Of a stretch of 64,000 nt of DNA, positions 37,001 through 47,331 are shown piece by piece (within the stretch, counting starts at the first letter, position 1; each line of letters starts with the position of its first letter). This DNA comes from Epiperipatus broadwayi (Eukaryota; Onychophora; Udeonychophora; Euonychophora; Peripatidae), in assembly GCA_028023455.1 (NCBI GenBank), contig JAQFVV010001048.1, forward strand, positions 59,750 through 123,749, read 5' to 3'. Made by a program: the position numbers and the translations under genes. The notes below the pieces were generated by a model. The model saw only the letters and a program-made list of their open reading frames with translations. It did no database searches and was not told the DNA's origin.

Positions 37001-38339
37001 ACTCAAAGATTCATACAATTGTTAAGTATGAATAATTTATTAAACAACGACAAAATTCTAATATTGACTTATAACAAACATAAGCAGAAGATTTGAATAT
37101 CATTTGCAATAAATATAGGATAGAAAATTTTTGTATAATAAAGACCTCGATAAATAAATAGTAGTATGTTATACAATAATATTAGAAACCCTTACATTAT
37201 TCCTTTAAGTCTTTAGGTATTAACAATTAGTAATAATGGTAAAGTGGCCTTTATCACTTTCTAGGTCTGCATGGATAATTGGGATGATCAGACATTTTAC
37301 TAACTGTGGTTAAGACTTTATCCGGATTTCGTTGATAAGTTTGCTCATGTTTGCTTCCGACAGTTTGTCTGCTATTTCCAAAAAGCAAACACTCTATTAT
37401 CTCTGAGAGTCTTCCTATTGTAATCCAGATGTTTTTAATTAGTATTAAAAGAATGTTATAATTAATTCATTTAATGTATCTGAATTAATTTCATTTTAGA
37501 TTTTTTGTTGTTATTTCGTTAATTAAGTAAGTTCTACTAATTACTGTTGCGTTATTTTTAAAAAATTATTTACTAATATATGTAATTATTTCACGTACAA
37601 TGCATTGCGATATATGTATACACAAAGTAACTATATATAAAAATAACTGGATATTGTCGTACAATATTAGGTTTGCGGGCTGAATATACATTTGAACACA
37701 AAGTACATACTATTTTATTGCATTTGTATTATAAATGATTTAAAACAGATATCGCTTGGTGATCTTTTTAGAAACAACAGATATCGCTTTAAAATGTATT
37801 AAAATAAAGACAGAAGAGATCTCATTAACTTTTAATAAAAGTCACTACTTTTACATATTAGTCAGTATAAAATTATACATATGTTAGAATATTTTATTTA
37901 TTTGATTACAGCGAATTTTCACCATCTTTCAAATCCGAAAATAAAGTACCAACAGAAATTTGATCTTCTAGAGATTCTCTAAAATAATCCATAAATTATA
38001 AAAAATGAATGTGCTAAAAAAATAAATAAATAAACGAAAATGAATTATAGTCTTAACTAATTAATTAATGTCAGCTGAAAAAGTCATAAAAATGAAACTC
38101 ATTCATAATGTAGACTGAGGAATCGCAATTAAAAAATAATAATCAATAACCGACTTGGTTCGTTTTTTTTTTTTTTAACGTAATTATTATTATTTTTTTA
38201 AGTATTCAAATATTTTACAAACATAAACTTTTTTCTTTTTTAAAAAATCATGTAATGTTGTTATAAAGAAAAAAAGTTTTACTGTCTTAATTTTTTTTAT
38301 TTGCAAATATTGGTCCAGGAATTATTTTACAAGGTAATA
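37001..38339. other. AT-rich DNA, no gene
   Basis: A short duplicated motif CAGATATCGCTT occurs at about 37747 and 37779. Nothing else is recognised. Confidence 0.5.
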
Positions 38340-38341
38340 AA

Positions 38342-38410
38342 TAGAGTTCGTGGAATAATCGCTACAAAATCCGTTTACTGTATGTATAGCCTGGGTTCGA
38401 ATCTTGGCAA
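38342..38410 (+). repeat. tRNA-like sequence, probable SINE head
   Basis: A-box-like TAGAGTTCGTGG (38342-38353) and B-box GGGTTCGAATC (38393-38403) lie about 40 bp apart, the spacing of a pol III internal promoter. No acceptor stem pairs convincingly, so it is tRNA-derived and not a tRNA gene. Confidence 0.35.
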
Positions 38411-38997
38411 AACTATTTATTTTTAAATAGCTATGGATTTTTTTTTCTAAGTAGTTATAGTACAATCAACGTAAATTACTACTAATTAGATATAAAAGTA
38501 AAATAAAACAGCCGCAAAATCATCTCCAACAAATACACATAAAAATAAACTAACATTAATTACTAAATGCCAGATGATAAATATTTAAAAGTTTTTCAAC
38601 CTTGTTTTAACTTCTAGCTAAGAATATTTAGATATTGTAATTTATCTCATTTAGATTGTTTGTCAGTTAGATATTTTAAAAGAAAAATAACTATCAATCT
38701 GATTAAATATATATATATAAGTCAAGTTTTATCTGGCGAATATTTGAACTCAGGCCTTTATGATGCTGGAAAGATATATACTATAAGATTCTTAATACCT
38801 ACATACTATTTTCTAAATATGTGTTTAGTTATTCAAAGCGACATTGTGAATATTCTATGCTAATCTGGGTTAGTCAATTAAATTGCAATGCTCTGAACAC
38901 AAAATAAATATATGAATGGAATTTGATGCATCATCACTGATGCGGAAAATAATATACTTCTAATGTCATGGAATCGCAGTTTATTTTTTTATATTAA

Positions 38998-39047
38998 ATT
39001 ACAATGAATAAGAAAAGTATTTTAAACTATAAATAAAATTTTTTTTT

Positions 39048-39096
<49 letters not shown>

Positions 39097-39323
39097 TTTT
39101 TTTTTTTTTTTATGTGTAGGGATAATTTTTTTAGAAATATTTTTTTATAAAAATATAAATTTTTTTTTTTATTTTTTTTTTTTTTATTATTGGGGGGGGG
39201 GGGGGTGTTAAAAGAAGAAAGGAAGAGAGGTAAAAAACCAGGGCAAAATTTTTGGGGCGGGGGGGGGTTTTTGATTTTTTTTGAGCGTTTGATTACAATG
39301 AATAAGAAAAGTATTTTAAACTA
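38998..39323. repeat. T/G homopolymer block between 32-bp direct repeats
   Basis: ATTACAATGAATAAGAAAAG and the next 12 bases occur at 38998-39029 and again at 39292-39323, nearly identical. Between them is about 262 bp of almost pure poly-T, then a run of 13 or so G, an A/G-rich stretch and a second G run. The 63-codon open frame here (39190-39381) is an artefact of the homopolymers. This looks like a sequencing or assembly junction; a low-complexity insertion with a long target duplication is the alternative. Confidence 0.65.
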
Positions 39324-39326
39324 CAA

Positions 39327-40029
39327 CAGAATATTTCATAGGAGAAAATGTATCCTATCCCAGATCAAATTGAAGATCTAGGATTTTAATAGTCCAAATT
39401 CTTTTTGTAAATTTAAAAAGTGGATATCGTTTTAATAAAGTTAAAATTATATGCTCTCCAAGCACCATCTATGTTAAACTTAAATAACTGTTTTATCATG
39501 TCACCAGCTATTGCAAAACAGAAAAAAATGAATTCATTAATTGCAGCCTGAAATATGTGTACATAAGAAAAACTATTCAGACAATGAGAAATCTGAAATC
39601 CATGTGGAGATAGTTAAATTTCCGCATCTAAATCAGCCTTAAATTATTTAAATATGGTGATGTAAACATCTCTGTAGATTTGAAAATTAGATCTTATAAC
39701 TTTCATCACGTGATTATCTTTCCTTATATATGTCTTAACACTTTTTAAATATAATCAACGATGTAATATCTTTATATAACAGCATTTATATATATAATAA
39801 TAATCATACACAAGAAAGCTCTTTTCAGCAAATATTAATTTTTCCCCTTTTCAATGTGCTTCAACTAATTTACACTTATGATCTACATTGCATATATAAT
39901 GGCACATATCTTTTTTATAAAATTAACTACAACCTATTAAAAACCATACAATATTTTTAAAACATAAAAAAAAAAAAAACAGTATAAATGTATATTACAT
40001 AAACTTCCATTCATTTATCATTAGCCAAT
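39327..40029. other. AT-rich DNA, no gene
   Basis: No gene or repeat recognised. Confidence 0.5.
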
Positions 40030-40640
40030 TATTAGTCAATTAATTAATGTTTTATATATATTCATACAAATATTTTTGTTATAATTAATGTTATTGGTTT
40101 CATATATCTTCATTCCATTAGGTTTTTTAATATAATTTAAAAGTCTTATATTTTGACACAATCTATTCTATGTTCATATTTTAAATAATGAATACCTAAG
40201 GCAGATTTATCATCTCTTTTATCAATAGCATTATTACATTCTTTTGCTCTTTCATTTAACTGTTTTCCTGTATGTCCATAGTAAACCATACATCAATATA
40301 CAATTCCCTTTTTTATATTTCATATCTCTTATTTTATAATTACCTATTAATTTGTCAAGATTTTTACTATCTTTATCATCCTATGTCAATGCTTTTATCT
40401 ATATAATTTTTATTTTTCAGAAATGTATGATAAATTTTAGGGAAGTGTGAAAGTTTTATCCACTTTTTTTTTATTCTTAGATCTTCTATTATTATTTATA
40501 ACACAATTATTAATAATATTTGAATTAAGTGGCTTATAATTCAAATATATATTTTCAATACTTTTGGGTTATATTCATAATTAGTGCACAATTCAATAAA
40601 TTGTTCCTCTTGTAAACTACTATATTTCAATCTGTGTTAT
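40030..40640 (-). pseudogene. third Penelope-like relic, GIY-YIG endonuclease end
   Basis: On the minus strand: QEEQFIELC (about 40615), DKTFTLP / LPKIYHTFLKNK (about 40460-40410), then VYYGHTGKQLNERAKECNNA (about 40290-40230), RDDKSALGIHYLKYEH (about 40215-40170), and a weak C-terminus to about 40040. The YYGHTG...LNER block followed by SALGIHYLKYEH is the GIY-YIG domain of PLEs (second half of the motif YYG in place of YIG). Its sequence differs clearly from the domain at 20.4 and 23.6 kb, so it is another PLE family. RT is not visible; stops and shifts break the frame. Confidence 0.75.
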
Positions 40641-41049
40641 ATCTAATATTGCCGAAAAAGCTTTTTTGTGTACGATTATTGTTATATATATTATAGCTGT
40701 TATATGAAGAAATTTTATATTATATTGTTGGTTTACTTAAATATATGTAAAAGCAGTATCAAGGATTAAACTTCTTTCCATTTTTGATGATGTTTTACAC
40801 TATGGATAAAAATTAGTTCATTTTTTATTCTTTGCAGCTACATAATGACGTTACAATATACTTAATTAAACTTAATATAGACAGTAATTGGAAAATTTAT
40901 CATCCTGAAAGAAGATATATTAATATTCATTGTTTAATTATAAAATTATGCACATATAAATACAAGTTGGTAATGTATTGTTAATATTTAATATAAAGTA
41001 ATGACAGGTAGCAAGTACTTCCTATTACTTGACTCATAGACTACTCTCA

Positions 41050-43165
41050 TCTAGAAAAATTGCTTTCAAATGACTACTCAATAAGCATTATCCTCTTTTC
41101 TCCCCATCCACCCTTTCCGATCTCTAGCCTCCCTTGTCCACATTACTCTATTACACTTCCTTATTTTATTCATCCATCTCATATATGGTTTCTTTTTAGG
41201 TCTTTTGCAATTTGTTGGAATACCATTCCAAAATTTCAACTTTCCATCTATTATTATCTTTATTAGAAATATGTCCAGCTCCACTCCACTTCAGTCTCGT
41301 AATTCTTTCCATTCACCCATGTATTTTGTTTGTGATTTCTTCCTGTTACCTCTATATAACATGCATCCCTCAGTAATTCATTGAGTGGTCTGAAGTCTCT
41401 GTAGTGTTCTTAGTTAAGTGTCCAAGTCTCAGATTTATAAGTAAAAACTGGAGAAACACATGAATTATAACATGTAAGCATACATTATTTTAATACTGAA
41501 TTATTTTTAACAAAAGCAAACCATCCAAGTTTAATTCTGTAATTAATCTCATCCATTATGTTTGTATCTATAGTAATATTCTGACCAGGATATTTGTAAT
41601 TGTTAACTTTTTCTAAATTATCATTATCAATCTTTATTTTCTTCTTTGAAAATAATCCATCGAACATTGCTTTAGTCTTTTTAACATTTTATTTTAGTTT
41701 TATATTCTTACTTTCATCTGATAACTCTTGCAATATTTTCTGAAGCTCCAGAGCATTATTTGCAAAAACAATTACATCATTTGCAAAATCTAGGTGACTT
41801 AAATAATTTACATTTATTTTCACTTTCTTAGCTTTCCATTTTAATCCATAAAATACTTCTTGCAAAACATCTAGAAAAATTTTGGAGATATGGAATCACC
41901 CTGTTTTACCTCCTCATTGTTAACCTTCCTGATATTATTAATTAATAGAATTCTTGCTGTTGCATTTTTATAAATATTCTTTAGAATATGACAATATCCT
42001 GTATCTATATTTTGATGATCCAATGCTTTAGTCACAGATGATGTTTATACAATCAATTCCTTTTTTATAATCTACATTTCCCAAATATTATGACAACTTA
42101 TAATTATTGGATCTTCCTATAATTTTTCTTACTTCTTGGATATAAACCATAGTATTATAATCACTTTTAAATTCAGATTGCTTTTTGGTCATTTATAATT
42201 CAAACTTTTTTGCAGATGATGTGTAATTATCTTGGTAAAAAAATTGTATACAACTGATAATAAAACTGATAGGTCTGCAATTTCTAATGATATATAACTT
42301 TGTCAACAAAAATATCTATTTATTCACCTTCTTTTTTTAAGATGTCAATTATAATTCCATCATTAATTGGAGCCTTTGTATATCTTACTTTTTCATTTAA
42401 AATCCTGGGCAATTCAGAACATATAGTTGTTGTAGGGTTTTTTTTTCTTGTTCTTTATTATTATATAATTATTGATAGAATTCTTCTACACATTTCATAA
42501 TGTCATCTACATTATTCATAATAGTTCCATCTTTCTCTCTTATTGTAGAAATGTTTCCTATCAATGCCAAGATATTGTTTTCCATTCTTGTTAATTTACA
42601 ATTATACTTTCTAAATATCATTATTAATTTTTTGGACCATTTTACAAAATTCTAGATATTCAAACATTCTTAATGTATCATCTTTATATATTTTTGTATC
42701 TTTTCTTATCATCATAAATTGTCTTCTTTCATTAAAACTTTTATTGCTCCTTTGCTGTTTTTTTTTGTTTTAATTATTTGCAGTTTTAAAAAATGTATCT
42801 GTTATCTTTTTGTTAATTTCATTCAAATCTGAATGATGTTTAAAATCTGTTAATATTTAAAATTATTTGTAAAGTTCTAATTTCAATTCATTGGAATGTT
42901 TCTGAAAATTAGGAGAATCAACTCAATACTATTTTTTTAATAATTTTTATTGCTCTAGTTTTACATTAACATGTATCTTACACCTCATTTCCTGTGTGGA
43001 ATTTATTAAGAACATTACTATTCTGAAATAAAAAAATTTTGTTAGACAAAATATAATTCAATTCTATTGTACCTTCATTTGAATTTTTCTATGTTCATTT
43101 CTTTTGAGCATTTTTTTTAAAAAAAGAATTCATAATATTTTTTTTTCTATAAATTCCACAAATCT
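41050..43165 (-). pseudogene. RTE-like non-LTR retrotransposon, copy 2, decayed
   Basis: Read from 43165 downward: the endonuclease C-terminus (KKWTWKNSNEGTIELNYILSNK, about 43110-43040), RCKIHVNVKLE (about 42985), a spacer with DLNEINKKITDTFFKT (about 42830), RT motif C as HLDFANDVIVFANNA (FADD changed to FAND, about 41800-41755), KIKIDNDNLEKVNNYKYPGQ (41640-41575), and the C-terminal block NCKRPKKKPYMRWMNKIRKC (about 41205-41145) with WTREARDRK. It is 5'-truncated within the endonuclease. No ATGATG tail is evident at the 3' end. Multiple stops; inactive. Confidence 0.8.
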
Positions 43166-45571
43166 ATGTTGTAACAGTAAGATTTGTACACCCATGTAAC
43201 AAAATCCATAGTATAGGTAAAACACACTAAAGCTGACCGAATCTAGATGGTAAAACCCTGAGTTTGACCATCATTCAATCCATTCACCCATACTTCATGA
43301 ATTAACACCCCATGAATGACATTTCTTAAGTTACACATGAGTTTCAATTTTATTCATGGGCCAGCATAGCACAGAGTGAAACAAGAGACTCGAGAATGGA
43401 CATAACAAGGGTTAAATAAACTAATAATATGTTTACCAATAATTAAGTATAATGTATTAACATATAGAAAATGATGTACATATCAATATGAAATTGGATG
43501 AGAATAAAGATTGGAAATGAGTTTATATTTTACGAAATAGTTTAATTAATATAATAAAACAAATAATAAATAAAACACAAAATAATTACATAATTAGTAT
43601 GTGGAATATTACACTTGCAGGCATTATACAGTTAATGAGATTAACAGTTACATATTCTCTCATTTTATATATTTAACAGAATTATCTGCAGTGATTAGAT
43701 TTATGCCTATATTTAATATGCCAAATCCTAGTGGATTTGCAGCTTGCTAAATCATGAGGAACATATATAACTAAACCTGCAGTGCTTCTATGGCATCTGT
43801 CTATATATAAAAATTTAGAAAATGAGCTCATAACCAGGCTCAAAGATAACACATGTTAGCATAGTAATCAAGATAGGGTTCAGGTTAATGCTGAAAACGC
43901 ATTTAATATAAAGAAGAGAAAATTGGTTTTCCCTAGGTTTACTTACAGATGGTATGGCACTTATTAAAATATTAATAAAAATAATTACAGTGTGAGTAGT
44001 TCATTATTCATGGACTTCAGCATCAAATGCTGAGTGTCCTATGATCAAATGACTTGCCATGAATATAAGAATATTAAAAGTTCAGAAAGTTGGATAAGCC
44101 TTTAATAAACAATCTGGACCCTTGTATTACAGTTCTAAAATATTGCTTTATACAGACTAAATGTATGAGCATGACCTTGGCCACTACTCATGAGAAAACA
44201 TGCAGAAAGTAGATAGCATGCAATGTGTACTTCTTAAAAACACACTCACAATGTACACATATATCAAACATAAATACATTTAATTAACTTAGGGTGCCTT
44301 AAAAACAGACAACCTTTATCTATACAACTATATATTCCAACTCTCAAGACTAGTATATTAATCATATTATATTTAAAGCTTAAATAAATTAGTAACTTAG
44401 TTTAAAATACGAGACCTGCATCTTTAATATATAATATAAAGAGGAGAACATATATTTGATGGGCAATTAGTGATAATACACTATAAATATGCTTTATTAT
44501 TATCTCTATGGCTAGTTCCCTATGGTAAATGTAATACATGTATATAAAGTTATAATTCATGACTAGCTGAGCAAACTACAATATTATCTAGGATGTAGCT
44601 GGTTATAACTACATTAATGAATATAAATCAATCAGTTAAAATAACCATAAATAAGATCTCAAAATAGCGAGTTGGAAGTAACAAATTCAATTAGTTAATA
44701 TTTATTAAAATAAAGATATGAAAGATATATCTTGGCAAAGAATAGACTAAAATTATATATACTCACGGTTTCAAGTTATTAGGCATATTAAAATATATAT
44801 CTAATAAAAATGATAAAAATATGAAGATAAATTGAAATAGAATAAATAGGCATAAATAACAGTAGTAATTTATAGATTAAATTAGGTTATTGCATGTGTT
44901 ATAATTTAAGAAAGATCATTTTAAAATCATAAGTTTTAATTTCAGACAAAATTGAATTTTACATTAATTTAAGATGTTATAGAGCAAATACAGAACATTT
45001 ATTTATATTATAGCTAGCTTTGATAGATAGAAATTGAAAGATTAAAAGTTTATAAACAGAGCTCTGCAACAATTGGAAATGTTACCGATTGTTTTGTTGC
45101 AGCTTCAGCCACATTGGTGATGTTGACACTATTTCTCCTTGGGTAGATGGCTTGGGTTCCATTAGGATCTTCTTACAACAGGCTCCTGTCTGGAATGCTA
45201 TTCATCATAGCTATGATGGTTAACTGTGACCACCACCTCTAACAGAAAAAGTGGCAAGTCCATGCCCTCTATTCAGCCATGCTAAATTTCAAATGTGCAT
45301 GGATTTGGTTTACAATTCAATTGATAGAAAAACAGTATGTATATATTGATTATTAAAAATTGAACTATTTATACAATTTTATCTTTGGCCATCTGGTTGT
45401 TTACAAGTTTATAGGCTGCTGAAAAATCCATTAGCAAATCTGTGAGATATTTAATTTCTAAATTTTTAACTTTAGTTTTGTTTCAATTTTAAATCTCTAT
45501 TGGTATTGTTCAATAGCATTGGTTGAGTGCACATTATTTACAACTTTGCTAATTTAAAAAAAAATATTTGT
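43166..45571. other. AT-rich DNA with one GC-richer island
   Basis: No gene is recognised. 45060-45300 is clearly GC-richer than its surroundings and holds a frame open for about 45 codons on the plus strand (HIGDVDTISPWVDGLGSIRI inside). It may be an old exon or short-repeat fragment; I cannot tell. Confidence 0.4.
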
Positions 45572-45617
45572 GGGATTCGAACTCAGACTTTTACATGACT
45601 CACAACTCTCAGTGCCA
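45572..45617 (-). promoter_or_regulatory. tRNA-like pol III promoter next to HHR
   Basis: On the minus strand, A box TGGCACTGAGAG (45617-45606) and B box GAGTTCGAATCCC (45584-45572) lie at typical internal-promoter spacing, about 60-100 nt downstream of the HHR cleavage site at 45674/45673. The same head occurs on the plus strand at 51622-51666. It is consistent with a tRNA-derived SINE-like unit joined to a ribozyme. Confidence 0.55.
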
Positions 45618-45661
45618 TTTTATATTGTTGACCACCTGATTGCACACATGTTGAAAAGATA

Positions 45662-45722
45662 AATAATCACCAATATACATATTTCATACTAAACCAGCAC
45701 TCATCAGTTGGTCCAGATTACC
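45662..45722 (-). ncRNA. hammerhead ribozyme, copy 3
   Basis: Minus strand: outer stem I GUAAUC/GAUUAU, UGG bulge, inner stem ACCAA/UUGGU, core CUGAUGA (45707-45701), stem-loop II GUGCU-GGUUU-AGUAU (G-U next to the core), GAAA, minimal stem III AUA-UG-UAU, and cleavage after A (45674/45673). All conserved core positions are present, and the covarying loop III bases (UG here, CA at 2.3 kb) leave stem III intact. Confidence 0.72.
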
Positions 45723-45751
45723 ATCTCCACACATATATGCAATCAATACTC

Positions 45752-45978
45752 AGCTTTATATTAAGATAGCCAATTTTCATACTTTAATGGACAGGTTTCA
45801 AACTACTACAACCCACTAACTCTTCAGTCTGCTATTTCATTGAAAATCTGATGGTTGAATGTTCAAAGCCATTCTACTATCAGATTTTCAATAAAATGGA
45901 AGGCTGAAGAATTGTGGTTTGGAGTAGTTTGAACCCTGTCCATTAGAGTATAAAGATTGGCTATCTTAATATAAAGCT
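45752..45978. repeat. head-to-head palindrome of HHR-repeat flank
   Basis: AGCTTTATATTAAGATAGCC...CTGAT (45752-45850) is followed by its inverted diverged copy, ending in GGCTATCTTAATATAAAGCT (45959-45978). This is the region that lies upstream of the HHR in the repeat family (compare 2360-2470), so two repeats sit in opposite orientation. The right-hand one is cut before its ribozyme. Confidence 0.7.
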
Positions 45979-46899
45979 ATAAGCATGCATAAGAAATGGT
46001 GATCATGTGATGTTTATTGGCTTATATTTCAAATTCAAAACTTCTCTCATTAATCACTACTTTCTATACTCTTTTAATACACTGGGAGAACAATATGGTC
46101 AAGAATTAAAGATTACTGATTGAAACTTAATCTGACAATCATAATAACTTCTCAAACAACTAAGCACTTGATTATTTGTTCTGGTATTGATTATTATAAT
46201 GCTAATATGATGATCACAAATGCTAAAGAATTTTGGGTTGAAATTCCCCCTCCTGATTTTGTAATAGCAACAACAAAGATTTCGACATACAAATGCTAAC
46301 ACAATCATTAAGCAGCAAAATTATTCATAATAGTTTATTATATAGGCATTAATCAATTTCATCATCATTGGGAGCTCATTATCATTCTCTTTGTCTTTTT
46401 TCTATAGTTTAATTTATATTGTGTATGTGTTTTTAAGCACATAAAAAACCCTTGTTATGAGTATTTGTTACCCAAAGCTTGCAACTATTCACTGATAATC
46501 CAAATGATATATTATGAGTGACATAAACATTATTGAGCATCCCTAAATTTTAAAACTAAAAACAAAAACTTTACTTGTTAAAATCTTATACTAAAAAATA
46601 GTAACAAATTTATATAAAGCAAATAAATCTCTTAACTAAACTGTTAATCTTATGTTTAAATAATCATTCAAACATTTATTTTATACGTAAATAGTAAATC
46701 AACGAACAGTTCCGTATTTATTTTTAAATTAACACTCCAAAATTTATTAGAATGCTAGCAAAACAGGTTTACAATGATAACAAAAAATTTGAAATAAAAT
46801 TTATTATTATATAATAAAAATAAAGTTTGCATTAATAATATTTTATTTCTATTGAGTTTACAAGAGTTGTTAGTAATAGTTTTAAAAATACATTATCCA
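45979..46899. other. AT-rich DNA, no gene
   Basis: Nothing recognisable. The 69-codon minus frame at 46308-46099 is unsupported. Confidence 0.5.
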
Positions 46900-46929
46900 A
46901 TATTCAATCTCGGTTTCAGTAATATCGAT

Positions 46930-47063
46930 ATAATAATAGGGGGTTTGAATCTTCAGCTATCCATTATATCCCATAGAACAGAAACACATGACCACGCACA
47001 TGTAAAAAAGGTAAATGCTCTCCAATATTCGTAATTTGTGCTGAACCAGCACTCATCAGCATA
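46930..47063 (-). repeat. HHR repeat relic, copy 4 (minus)
   Basis: CUGAUGA at 47059-47053 and a perfect stem-loop II GUGCU-GGUUC-AGCAC (47052-47038) with the canonical G-C pair. The GAAA is changed to AAAU and inner stem I is lost, so it is probably inactive. About 90 nt downstream on the minus strand, GAAGATTCAAACCCC (near 46945-46930) resembles the B box of the 45572-45617 promoter. It shows the ancestral stem II. Confidence 0.55.
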
Positions 47064-47119
47064 TTTAAATAGTTATGGTCCTATACATGAGAGATAAGAG
47101 TGACTTAAAGTCAACATGA

Positions 47120-47331
47120 GCATGAAATAATATTGGTATCAGCAATGAATTTGTGTGTTTCATCATCCAGATTTTCAATGATATGGATGCCTGAAGAGTT
47201 GGAGAATGGAGTAGTTTGAAGCCTGTCTATTACTCTTAATATAAACCAAGTACTGATTATATATATAATGAAGATAATGATCTGGACAACTAATGAATGT
47301 TTTAGGTTGAAATACATATATTGGGTTATTT
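47120..47331 (+). repeat. HHR repeat relic, copy 5 (plus)
   Basis: The repeat flank (CCTGAAGAGTTGGAGAATGG, AGTAGTTTGAAGCCTGTC) is followed by an HHR-like site at 47273-47331: GGACAA, CTAATGA (CUGAUGA with G5 changed to A, 47290-47296), a degraded stem II, GAAA (47309-47312), ATACATATA and TTGGG. The changed core base should abolish cleavage. Confidence 0.55.

Noticed and set aside
38342-38410. tRNA gene
   Set aside because: A and B boxes only; acceptor and anticodon stems do not pair.
41060-41266. 68-codon plus-strand open frame
   Set aside because: Antisense shadow of the RTE-like C-terminal block on the minus strand.
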